Below are positions 46,481 through 56,486 of a stretch of 64,000 nt of DNA, piece by piece. Below the pieces are notes generated by a model. The model made no database searches. It was not told where the DNA came from and was given only the letters and a program-made list of their open reading frames with translations. The stretch comes from Magnolia sinica (lineage: Eukaryota > Streptophyta > Magnoliopsida > Magnoliales > Magnoliaceae). The first letter of the stretch is position 1, and the number at the start of each line of letters is the position of its first letter. Location: NCBI RefSeq assembly GCF_029962835.1, contig NC_080591.1:40369501-40433500 (forward strand). Direction: 5' to 3'. The translations under genes and the position numbers were made by a program.

Positions 46481-47934
46481 GTTGAATTTGTGCCAAGGGA
46501 GTTCCACTTCTCTTTGTTTTTTACGGGGTGCATTTGCGTAGGAAATACTTCTAATGTTAGATTGATGAGATAAATAAAGGAATGACAACTAAGTGTTACC
46601 TTCATTTAATCCCTTAACTGTTGTACCTAGGGGACATCTACCTCTAATGCTAGATTAACTGGTAGAGTTTGAGGCCCTTCAAGGTCTCTAGCTACAACAG
46701 TCCTTGTAAGTTACAAAGACAAAATCATCAGTTTTATAATTTTTCTTTCTTTCTTTCTTTATATGGGTGAGGAGATAAAAAGCCAATCATCTAAACTGCC
46801 AATCTACCATTTAAAAGCCAACCCCAAATTGCTGGGACATAGGCTAAGAAGATGATAAGACAACTAAAGGCCTGTTTGGATTGATGTACGTTTAGAAAGG
46901 AAATCACCATATCTGAGGAAAAGTGTGGATAACATCATCAGTGGAAAAGAATCCTACAAAAGGTGGTTTGTTTTAGTCTTGGTGATTTCCAGGGGAAAAT
47001 ACAATGGTTAATGTTTAAAAAGTGAAATATGAGGATTCACAAGTTTCAAAAGTTTTTTGGAGAAATGGAAACATTACCTTATTGTCACAATAGATGGAAA
47101 ATGTCACATCAATGGACAACATCTTTTCCATGGTCACTTTTAGAGTTCCACCAATTGAAACATGGTCTAAAGGTTACATTCTTAACATTTTTGCAAATAC
47201 ATTAAAAGAAGTTGTTTCCGAAGACTGATTTAAAAAATCATATGATATGACTCAATATCATCCAAGTTGTATCAGTTTCAATCTGAAAAAAAATGAGTAG
47301 CCACAACCGTACGATAATGAAACGGGACCAAGTCGGGGCGAGTCATACCCATTTTGGTCCCCAAGTAAGTCACATTCAAAATGGCTACTTAAATCCATGC
47401 CAAAGACAGGCTCTTCTAACACTAACTTGTAAGTCAAATCTTCCAGACTGAAGTAAACGAACTAGTGCAAACACACCCCGTCTGTATACACATTGAACAA
47501 AACATTGAAATATCATTAGAAATATGGAGTGAGCCTATAGTTTAGGAGAGAAGAAACACTTACATTGGAATCTAGAGTAGCATAGATATCTCCAGTTTCT
47601 TTTATCCTAGACACATTGTGAGTACATCTCATAAATCTCTATATCCTCGTTCACATGATTGCATGAGGATATGTTCTTACCTAATCACTCTCTGATCTTC
47701 TCCCACCAACTGTATAGTAAACCGTGGTGGCAACTCCATTCAATGCCTTAAGTCTCCAAAAAAAATTATGGCTCCTCAAAGAGTCATCCCTATTAGAAAG
47801 AAGAGAGAAATGGGGAGTTTCAATCACAAATCAATACTGCAATTAAATAAACAATATTTACCATACTTAGCATATCCCATCTCATGATTATTAAAATGGA
47901 TTTAATAATGCCTACATATGTACATATATGCAAG
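46481..47934. other. Cargo sequence without recognised genes
   Basis: Intron-like, AT-rich DNA inside the CACTA element, with a short CTTT run at 46745-46765. No coding family, RNA gene or repeat is recognised. Confidence 0.4.
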
Positions 47935-48088
47935 GGAGATCCTGAAAATGCAGTGAGTATCTCTAGTTTTACGGTTTTACTTGTACATTACTGTATTGAT
48001 TACTCAAGCATGACGGTTATGCGCATTCTTTCAGGTGGATGTTGCATGTGGGAGGGTTGGAGCTGCATATTTCAGATTCAAGCATCTG
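47935..48088 (+). pseudogene. Exon-like fragments 2 and 3 of a captured gene
   Basis: An 18-base piece encoding GDPENA (47935-47952) sits between CAAG and a GTGAGT donor. After about 80 bases, a TTTCTTTCAG acceptor leads into a 54-base piece, VDVACGRVGAAYFRFKHL (48035-48088), which ends at GTACGT. Both are in phase 0, so splicing would keep the frame. The clean splice signals argue for a true gene remnant. The protein is not recognised. Confidence 0.45.
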
Positions 48089-48318
48089 GTACGTCTCTTG
48101 TCAAGAATGCACATGTGTAGTTCATCAAACAATACATTATGTGATATCGTGTGCATGATATTTATGTTGTAATTTTCCTCATGTATTTTGCTTAAAATCC
48201 ATGTTTATGCATGATTCTCATGCATTGACATGGATTTGGGCCAAAAAAGATCGAAATGGAAAATTTGAAAAAACAAGGAAAATTTTCTTTTATAAAGTAA
48301 GTATTTGGGGCCAAGTGG

Positions 48319-48670
48319 TTATGTATTTGCTCCATTAAATTTGTTCGAAATTAATGGAGCAGACCCAGATGTGCGTCGGAGCTATCCGGATGAGTGGGGG
48401 TCCTTGGAAGGTGGGAACCACTGTTATGACCATGATGAAGCTGTCCATTTTCTATGGACAACATTGGAGGGGCCTGGCCATTTGGACAGGCCGTGTTTAT
48501 GTATTTGCTCGAAATTAATGGAGCAGACCCGGATGTGTGTCGGAGCTATTTGGATGAGCGGGGGTCCCTGGAAGGAGGGAACCGCTGTTATGACCATGAT
48601 GATGCTGTCCATTTTTATGGACAGCATTGGAAGGGCCTGGCCATTTGTCCGGATGACCATGTTTATATCT
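48319..48670 (+). repeat. Tandem duplication, period 164 bases
   Basis: Two copies share GAAATTAATGGAGCAGACCC, GTCGGAGCTAT, GTTATGACCATGATGA and GGCCTGGCCATTTG, at roughly 90% identity. Open frames in all phases (48305-48714) reflect the repeat; none resembles a known protein. It abuts the telomere-like array. Confidence 0.8.
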
Positions 48671-48687
48671 GTATTTGCAAGGACCAT

Positions 48688-51600
48688 ACCCTTAACCTAA
48701 ACCAAAACCTATGACCTAAAACCTTAACCTAAACCTAAACCTAAACCAACAAAACCTAAATGTATTCTCAAATCCCTAAACCTAAACCTACACCAAAACC
48801 AAAACTTATATCCTAAACCCGAACCCATTCTCAAATCCTATAACCTATAACCTAAACCTAAACCTAAAACCTAAAACCTAAACCAAAACCTATAACCTAA
48901 ACCAAAACCAAAACCTATAGCCTAAACTCGAACCCATTCTCAAATCCAAAAACCTATAACCTAAACCTAAACCTAAACCTAAACCTTAACCTAAACCGTT
49001 AACCTATAATCTAAATCAAAACCTATAACCTAAACCAAAACTAAAACCTATAACCTAAACCTGAACCCATTATCAAATCCCAAAACCTATAACTTAAACC
49101 GAAACCAAAACCTATAACCTAAACCTAACATTTCCCTAAACCCATAAGCTAAACTCAATTCCCTAAAGCTAAACTTACACCTAATCCTAATCTCAACTCC
49201 CTAACCTAAACCTAAACCTAAACTTGAAACCCAAACTTAAACCCAATCCCGAACCTAAACCCGATTTTCTAAACCTAAACCATAACCCATTCTCAAATCC
49301 AAAAACCTATAACCTAAACCTAAACCAAAACCAAAACTTATAACCTAAACCCGAACTCATTCTCAAATTTCAAAACCTATAACCTAAACCAAAACCAAAA
49401 CCTATAACCTAAACCCGAACCCATTCTCAAATCCCAAAACCTATAACCTAAACTTAAACCTTAACCTAAACCTATAACTTATAACCAAAACCTATAACCT
49501 ATAACCTAAATCAAAACCTATTACCTTTCCCTAAACCTTAACCTAAACCTATAACCTATAACCTAAATCAAAACCAAAACCAAAACTAAAACCTAAAACC
49601 TAAACCTAAACCTAAACCTAAACCTAAAACCTATAACCTAAACCAAAACCTATAAACTAAACCTATAACCTAAACCCAAACCCATTCTCAAATCCCAAAA
49701 CCTATAACCTAAACCTAAACCTAAACCTATAACCTATAACCTAAATCAAAACCTATAACCTAAACCAAAACCAAAACCTATAACCTAAACCCGAACCCAT
49801 TCTCAAATCCCAAAACCTATAACCTAAACCTAAACCTAAACCTATAACCTATAACCTAAATCAAAACCAAAACCTAAACCTATAACCTATAACCTAAATC
49901 AAAACCTATTACCTTTCCCTAAACCTTAACCTAAACCTATAACCTATAACCTAAATCAAAACCAAAACCAAAACCTAAAACCTAAACCTAAACCTAAACC
50001 TATAACCTATAACCTAAATCAAAACATATAACCAAAACCAAAACCAAAACCTATATCCTAAACCCGAACCCATTCTCAAATCCCAAAACCTATAACCTAA
50101 ACCTAAACCTATAACCTATAACCTATAACTTAAATCAAAACCTAAAACCTAAACCTATAACCTATAACCTAAATCAAAACATATAACCAAAACCAAAACC
50201 TATATCCTAAACCCGAACCCATTCTCAAATCCTAAAACCTATAACCTAAACCAAAACCAAAACCAAAACCTATAACCTAAACCAAAACCAAAACCTATAA
50301 CCTAAACCCGAACCCATTCTCAAATCCCAAAACCTATAATCTATAAACCAAAACCTATAACCTATAACCTAAACTAAAACCTATAACCTAAACCAAAACC
50401 AAAACCTATAACCTAAACCCGAACTCATTATCAAATCCCAAAAGCTATATCCTAAACCCGAACACATTCTCAAATCCTATAACCTATAACCTATAACATA
50501 AACCGAAACCTATAACCTAAACCCGAACCCATTATCAAATCTCAAAACCTATATCCTAAACCCGAACACATTCTCAAATCCTATAACCTATAACTTATAA
50601 CCTAAACCAAAACCTATAACCTAAACCAAAACCAAAACCTATAACCTAAACCCGAACCCATTATCAAATCCCAAAACCAAAACCTATAACTTAAACCCGA
50701 ACCCATTCTCAAATCCTTAAACCTTAACCTATAACCTATAACCTAAACATATACTTATAACTTAAAACTATTCCCAAATCCCAAAACCTATTACCTATAA
50801 CCTATAACCTAAATTGAATTCCCTAAAGCTAAACCTACACCTAATCCTAATCTCAACTCCCTAACCTAAACCTAAACCTAAACTTGAAAACCCAAACTTA
50901 AACCCAATCTCGAACATGAACCCGATTTCCTAAACCTAAACCATAACCCATTCTCAAATCCAAAAACCTATAACCTAAACCAAAACTTATAACCTAAACC
51001 CGAACCCATTCTCAAATCCCAAAACCTATAACCAAAACCAAAACCAAAACTTATAACCTAAACTTGAACCCATTCTCAAATCCCAAAACTTATAACCTAA
51101 ACCTAAACCTAAAACCTATAACCAAAACCTATAACCTATAACCTATAACCTAACATTTCCCTAAACCTATAAGCTAAACTCAATTCCCTAAAGCTAAACC
51201 TACATCTAATCTTAATCTCAACTCCCTAACCTAAACCTAAACATAAACTTGAAAACCCAAACTTAAACCCAGTCCCGAACCTGAACCCGATTTCCTAAAC
51301 CTAAACCATAACCCATTCTCAAATCCAAAAACCTATAACCTAAACCTAAACCAAAACCAAAACCAAAACTTATAACCTAAACCCGAACCCATTCTCAAAT
51401 CCCAAAACCTATAACCTAAACCAAAACCAAAACCTATAACCTAAACCCGAACCCATTCTCAAATCCCAAAACCGACAACCTAAACCTAAACCTTAACCTA
51501 AACCTATAACCTATAACCAAAACCTATAACCTAAACCCGAACCCATTCTCAAATCCCAAAACTTATAACCTAAACCTAAACCTAAACCTTAACCTAAACC

Positions 51601-53535
51601 TAAACCTATAACCTAAATCAAAACCAAAACCTAAACCTAAAACCTAAACCTATAACCTATAACCTAAATCAAAACCAAAACCAAAACCTATAACCTATAA
51701 CCTAAATCAAAACATATAACCAAAACCAAAATCAAAACCTATATACTAAACCCGAACACATTCTTAAATCCTATAACTTATAACATAAACCTATAACATA
51801 TAACCTAAACCAAAACCTATAACCTAAACCAAAACCAAAACTTATAGCCTAAACCCGAACCCATTCTCAAATCCAAAAAACCTATAACCTAAACCTAAAC
51901 CTTAACCTAAACCGTTAACCTATAACCTAAATCAAAACCTATAACCTAAACCAAAACTTATAACCTATAACCTAAACCCGAACCCATTATCAAATCCCAA
52001 AACCTATAACATAAACCGAAACCAAAACATATAACCTAAACCCGAACTCATTCTCAAATCCCAAAACCCAAACCTAAACCTAAACCTAATCCTATAACTT
52101 AAACTCAAATCCCTAAACCTTAACTTATAACCTAACCTAAACCTATGCTTATAACCTAAAACTATTCTCAAATCCCAAAACCTATAATCTAAACTCAATT
52201 CCCTAAACCTAAACCTATAGCCTAAGCTCAAATCCCTAAACCTTAACCTATAACCTAACCTAAACCTATATTTATAACATAAACCTATTCCCAAATCCCA
52301 AAACCTATAACCTAAACCTAACCTTTCCCTAAACCTATAACCTAAACTCAATTTCCTAAAGCTAAACCTACACCTAATCCTAATCTCAACTCCCTAACCT
52401 AAACATAAACCTAAACTTGAAAACCCAAACTTAAATCCAATCCCGAACCTGAACCCGATTTCCTAAACCTAAACCATAACCCATTCTCAAATCCAAAAAC
52501 CTATAACCTAAACCAAAACTAAAACTTATAACCTAAACCCGAACCCATTCTCAAATCTCAAAACCTATAACCTAAACCAAAACCAAAACTTATAACCTAA
52601 ACCCGAACCCGTTCTCAAATCTCAAAACCTATAACCTAAACCAAAACCAAAACCTATAACCTAAACTTGAACTCATTCTCAAATCCCAAAACCTATAACC
52701 TAAACCTAAACCTTAACATAAACCTATAACCTATGACCTAAATCAAAACCTATAACCTAAACCAAAACCAAAACCTATAACTTAAACCCGAACTCATTCT
52801 CAAATCCCAAAACCTATAACCTAAACCAAAACCAAAACCTATAACTTAAACCCGAACTCATTCTCAAATCCCAAAACCTATAACCTAAACCTATACCGTA
52901 ACCTAATCCTATAACCTAAACTCAAATCCCTAAACCTTAACCTATAACCTAACCTAAACCTATACTTATAACCTAAAACTATTCCCAAATCCCAAAACCT
53001 ATAACCTAAACCTAACCTCTCCCTAAACCTAAACCTATACCTAATCCTAATCTCAACTCTTTAACCTAAACCTAAACCTAAACTTGAAAACCCAAACTTA
53101 AACCCAATCTCGAACCTGAACCCGATTTCCTAAACCTAAACCATAACCCATTCTCAATTCCCTAAAGCTATAACCTATAACCTAAACCTAAACCTAAACT
53201 TAAATCTAACCTAAGCTTATAACCTTTCCCTAAACCTTTAACTTAACCTAAACTTAAAATATAAATATATTCTCAAATCCTTAAACCCAAACCTAAATCC
53301 GATCCCGAACCTGAACCCAATTTCCTAAACCTAAACCTTAACCTATAATCAAGTTCCCAAAAGCTATAACCTATAACCTAAACCTAAACCTTAACCTAAA
53401 CCTAAACCTTAACCTAAACCTAAACCTAAACCAAAACCTATAACCTAAACCTTAACCTATAACCTAAACTTAATTATAATCTATAGCCTAAACTTAACCT
53501 AAACCTATAACCTAAACCTATACCAAAACCTATAA
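48688..53535. repeat. Telomere-like degenerate repeat array, 4.85 kb
   Basis: The plus strand has almost no G and is built from the words CCTAAA, CCTATAA and CCAAAA. The first gives a 6-base TTTAGG-type repeat on the other strand, not the usual plant 7-base TTTAGGG. A longer unit of about 62-63 bases, marked by CCCGAACCCATTCTCAAATC, recurs more than thirty times. A block of about 140 bases (marked by CTCAACTCCCTAACCTAAAC) recurs about five times, near 49150, 50820, 51185, 52345 and 53040. It lies wholly inside the CACTA element, so it is not a chromosome end. Confidence 0.92.
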
Positions 53536-53695
53536 TCGTATGGTGAGACCATTTCTTTTGTGTCAATTTCATTCCTCTTTGAGTTTTTTTTTAATTCATT
53601 AAGAAAAAAAAGTTGTTATACGTGATGCACTTCTTTCACTGTCTTTCTTTTCCCCAATGGGCATTCTAATTTATGAATGACATGACTGTTTGTAG

Positions 53696-53734
53696 GATGA
53701 TGGAATATATAAAGCTGTTAAAATTTCAGGGTGA
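53696..53734 (+). pseudogene. Candidate terminal exon of a captured gene
   Basis: After an acceptor-like TTTGTAG, thirteen codons read DDGIYKAVKISG and stop. The sequence after the stop is 3'UTR-like, ending in AATTGTAATTG repeats. If real, it would be the last exon of the gene represented by the fragments at 46172 and 47935-48088. The evidence is short. Confidence 0.3.
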
Positions 53735-53779
53735 AGTCGAGCACATTTCTCTAATGAAGACAAAGATTTGTATTTTCAG

Positions 53780-53990
53780 CATTATTGTAATTGTAACTGT
53801 AATTGATTGTAATTGTAAATGATTGAATGAAGGATTGTAATTGTAATTGATTGAATAAAGCATTGTAATTGAATGAAGCATTGTAATTGAATGAATGAAG
53901 GATTATAATTAAATGAATGAAGGATTGTAATTGAATGAATGAATGATTGTACAGGTGGTAATTAAATGAACGAATGATTTAATTTTTCAA
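53780..53990 (+). repeat. GAATGAAGGATTGTAATT simple repeat
   Basis: Loose tandem copies of TTGTAATTG and AATGAATGAAGGATTG, with units of about 9 and 18-22 bases, run to the start of the right subterminal region. Confidence 0.75.
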
Positions 53991-53999
53991 TGTAAAATA

Positions 54000-54293
54000 T
54001 AGCTACGAATATTGACCGTAGCCACTAATCAGACAAGTATAGCCTTTTCAATTTTAGCAGATTGCTACGGACTTTCAGCTATAAATAATATCTGTAGTTG
54101 TTTGAAGTTTTCGCTACAGATATAATTACTACGGATTATATCTATAGCTGTTTAACCTATAGCTACGGATTAAATCCGTAGCCATAGGTTCCAGACCTAT
54201 TGTTACGGCACCTACGACGACGGTCGTGTTACGGACTAGCTACGGACTAAAACTATAGCCATAAGTTTATGGCTACGGATTTTATCCGTAGCC
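54000..54293. repeat. Right subterminal TACGGAT repeats
   Basis: About ten copies of GCTACGGAT / ATCCGTAGC or close variants in 300 bases, several arranged as inverted pairs such as GCTACGGATTAAATCCGTAG at about 54162-54181 and GGCTACGGATTTTATCCGTA at 54271-54290. Denser than at the left end. Confidence 0.8.
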
Positions 54294-54315
54294 TTTGCCC
54301 CTTTTTTTGGTAGTG
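54294..54315 (-). repeat. Right terminal inverted repeat of the CACTA element
   Basis: Reverse complement of the left end for 22 bases, ending ...TTTTTTTGGTAGTG, followed by the TAA duplication at 54316-54318. Confidence 0.92.
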
Positions 54316-54318
54316 TAA

Positions 54319-55320
54319 GCATACTCTCCTGTTCCTGGTCAAGGTGGGAAGAAATCACCTCTGGGCATGTCTCATCTTAACCTGTATTTCAACTCAAAGG
54401 GCAAAGGTTTTAGGTCAAGCTTCGGTGCTTTGAGGTTAGACGGTGAGGCATTACATTAGTTTAAGGCAATTCTTGAAATTGTGGCCTCCACCAGTTAACT
54501 TCAAGTACTGGCACGATATCCAGCATGGTCCTCATCTCCTTAATCATATCATCATCAAAATCATGGGAGTGGGCCAAGAATGTCTCTAGAGGGTTAGAGG
54601 ATAAAGTCAAAAGTGTTCTATCTTCTACGAAAGAGTCAATCATGTTAATGTCATGGGACTCGTCATCATCCTTTAATTGTTTACCTGTATTGAAAAAGAT
54701 ATTCAACTCTAATGTTAAGACAAACTCATGACTTCATTCCTGCAATTAATGATTGCATTTAATGTGGCAAGGAATGGGTGACCAAGAATGATAGGAATTT
54801 AAGTGCTTATGTCCACAATGGGTTGAGTATCCAGTACGATAAAATCTACCGGGTAGTAAAATTTGTCAACCTGGACCAACACATCCTCAACTATCCCTCT
54901 CAGTATAAGAACCGATCAGCAAGTTATAATGTGGTTCAGGTGGGTTTCAATTCACCCAAACCTAGTTGTTCATAGACCATGTAAGGAATTAGATTTATGC
55001 TGGCTCCTAAGTCAAGAAGTGCATGCTCAATTCGGTAGTTCTCAATTACACGAGGGATGGTTGAGCTACCGGGATCTTTATATTTTTTTGGCACATCTTA
55101 CTTGAGGATGACACTCACTTTTTCCGCCAAAAAAAATTTCTTTTTGATACTTTGCCGCCTCTTAGTCATGCTTAGGTCTTTCAGAAATTTGGCATATGAA
55201 GGAATTTGTTTCACGGCATCCAAGAGAGGGATGTTGACCTTCACTTGTTTAAGCACCTCTAGAATATCCTGAGAGTTAGAGAGAGATTTTGGTGCAATCA
55301 ACCATTCGGGGAATGGAGTA
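54319..55320 (-). pseudogene. Athila protease-region remains, element C
   Basis: The minus-strand remains match B at 14941-16068: DFDDDMIKEM and PQFQELP blocks at 54461-54706, the aspartic protease area at about 54720-55080, and KQVKVNIPLLDAVKQIPSYA at 55098-55301. Decayed. It resumes element C directly after the CACTA element. Confidence 0.8.
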
Positions 55321-55439
55321 ATCGGCTTGCTCAGAGGTTCCGATTCTAATCCATGTGGAGCAATGCTAGGTCTATCCTTTGTTACTTCCTCCAGGTCCTT
55401 GGACTATTCAATCCTTACCAGAATAGATTTATCAATTAT

Positions 55440-56486
55440 TTTTCCACTCCTAAGAGTGGTGATAGACTTGGCTTGCTCCATTTAATTCGAAGAGCTTAGA
55501 TCACTAATTTTGTATTGCAATTTTGGATCCCTTTGATTCGAAGAGGTTGAGCTGGTAGCATCCCTTTCTTCCCAATTGAATTTTTTTGTCTCACGCCCTT
55601 GTATGGCCTTTGAAAGGTTTTGAAGGGTTTACAATATACTCTGATTGGTAAGATTTTGGTTTTGAATATGTTTCTAGACCGGATCCTCTTGAGGTTTCTT
55701 TTGATTTAAGAATTGGTTAAGAATTCCTTGAGGAGTAGTAGTTTGTCCATTCCTCCAACTAAAGTTTGGATGATTTCTCCAACTAGGATTATATGTGTTA
55801 GAGATGGGTCCATTGAAAGGTCTTTGGTAGTTGTTTATAGCATTTGATTGCTTGTTCAATGCCTCTTAAAAAGCAGGTATCGTTGGGCAATTTTCAGTTA
55901 TATGTATGTTGCAAGCACAGATACCGCAAACTACTTCCTTAACCTTATCCTTCTTAAGTTCCATGGCCTCGACCTTCCATGCGAGACTGGCCACTTTAGC
56001 ATTTATATCATCATCCTCTTTCAGCAAGTATATCCCACCCCTCTCCCTCGTGTGAGTAAGCTTAGATGTGGTGCTAGGTTTTGGGGTGATGTCCCATGAT
56101 TGTACGGTTTCAGGGAATTTGTCAAAGTAATCCCACACCTCATCGACATTTTTGTTCATGAATTCTCCATTGCACATTGTCTTGATAAATTGGCGCATGG
56201 AAGATGTTAGTCCATCACGGAAGAAAGTTGTTATGCACCACGTTTCAAAATCGTGTTGTGGGCATGAACTGACGAGATCCTTGAACCACTCCCAACATTG
56301 GAAGAATGTTTCATCTTCCTTTTGGGTGAAGTTCATGATTGACTTCTTGATGGTGTTTGTCTTATGGTATGGAAAGAATTTTTTATAAACTCCTTCATCA
56401 TGTCATTCCATGTGCCAATAGATCGAGAACGTAGTGAGTGCAACCATGTCTTAGCTTTCTCTTTCAAGGAGAAAGGAAAGAGTTCC
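55440..56486 (-). pseudogene. Athila gag remains, element C
   Basis: A 156-codon stretch at 55866-56336 holds MNFTQKEDETFFQCWEWFKD, MCNGEFMNKNVDEVWDYFDK and a knuckle-like CGICACNIHITENC. The AKTWLHSLRSRSIGTWND block lies at 56370-56465. The amino-terminal half is cut off by LTR E at 56487. Fossil. Confidence 0.85.

Larger units (their letters stand above)
42533..54315. mobile_element. CACTA (En/Spm) DNA transposon, non-autonomous, 11.8 kb
   Basis: Both ends carry the same 22-base inverted repeat, beginning CACTACCAAAAAAAGGGG, and are flanked by the 3-base duplication TAA (42530-42532 and 54316-54318) that CACTA elements make. Without it, the protease-RT linker of element C reads through the same order of words as in A and B. 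TACGGAT subterminal repeats follow each end. Neither strand shows a TNP2-type transposase or a TNPA-type protein; the open frames are short and low-complexity. Cargo: 5'UTR-like sequence, gene fragments, a tandem duplication and a large telomere-like array. It would need a transposase supplied from elsewhere to move. Confidence 0.9.
26336..56486 (-). mobile_element. Ty3/gypsy Athila element C, multiply interrupted
   Basis: C is a minus-strand Athila element whose 3' LTR (26336-39533) is opened by solo LTRs D and H, and whose interior is opened by the CACTA element and by LTR E. Parts present: LTR, polypurine tract, 3' tail, integrase C-terminus, RNase H, RT, protease region and gag. Its 5' end is not in the window. 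Flanking copia sequence on the left shows it landed in copia gag. The coding parts are decayed, with many breaks. Nesting makes it older than D, H, I, E, F and the CACTA element. Confidence 0.85.

Noticed and set aside
52004-52351. A 115-codon minus-strand frame with GYRFRFRDLSL-like repeats
   Set aside because: It is only the translation of the telomere-like array, with no start context or family match.
48688-53535. A true telomere or chromosome end
   Set aside because: The main word has a period of six and is mixed with other words, unlike the plant TTTAGGG repeat, and the array is enclosed by both ends of a CACTA element.
42533-54315. A transposase gene inside the CACTA element
   Set aside because: I looked on both strands for TNP2-type or TNPA-type coding sequence and found only short or low-complexity frames.
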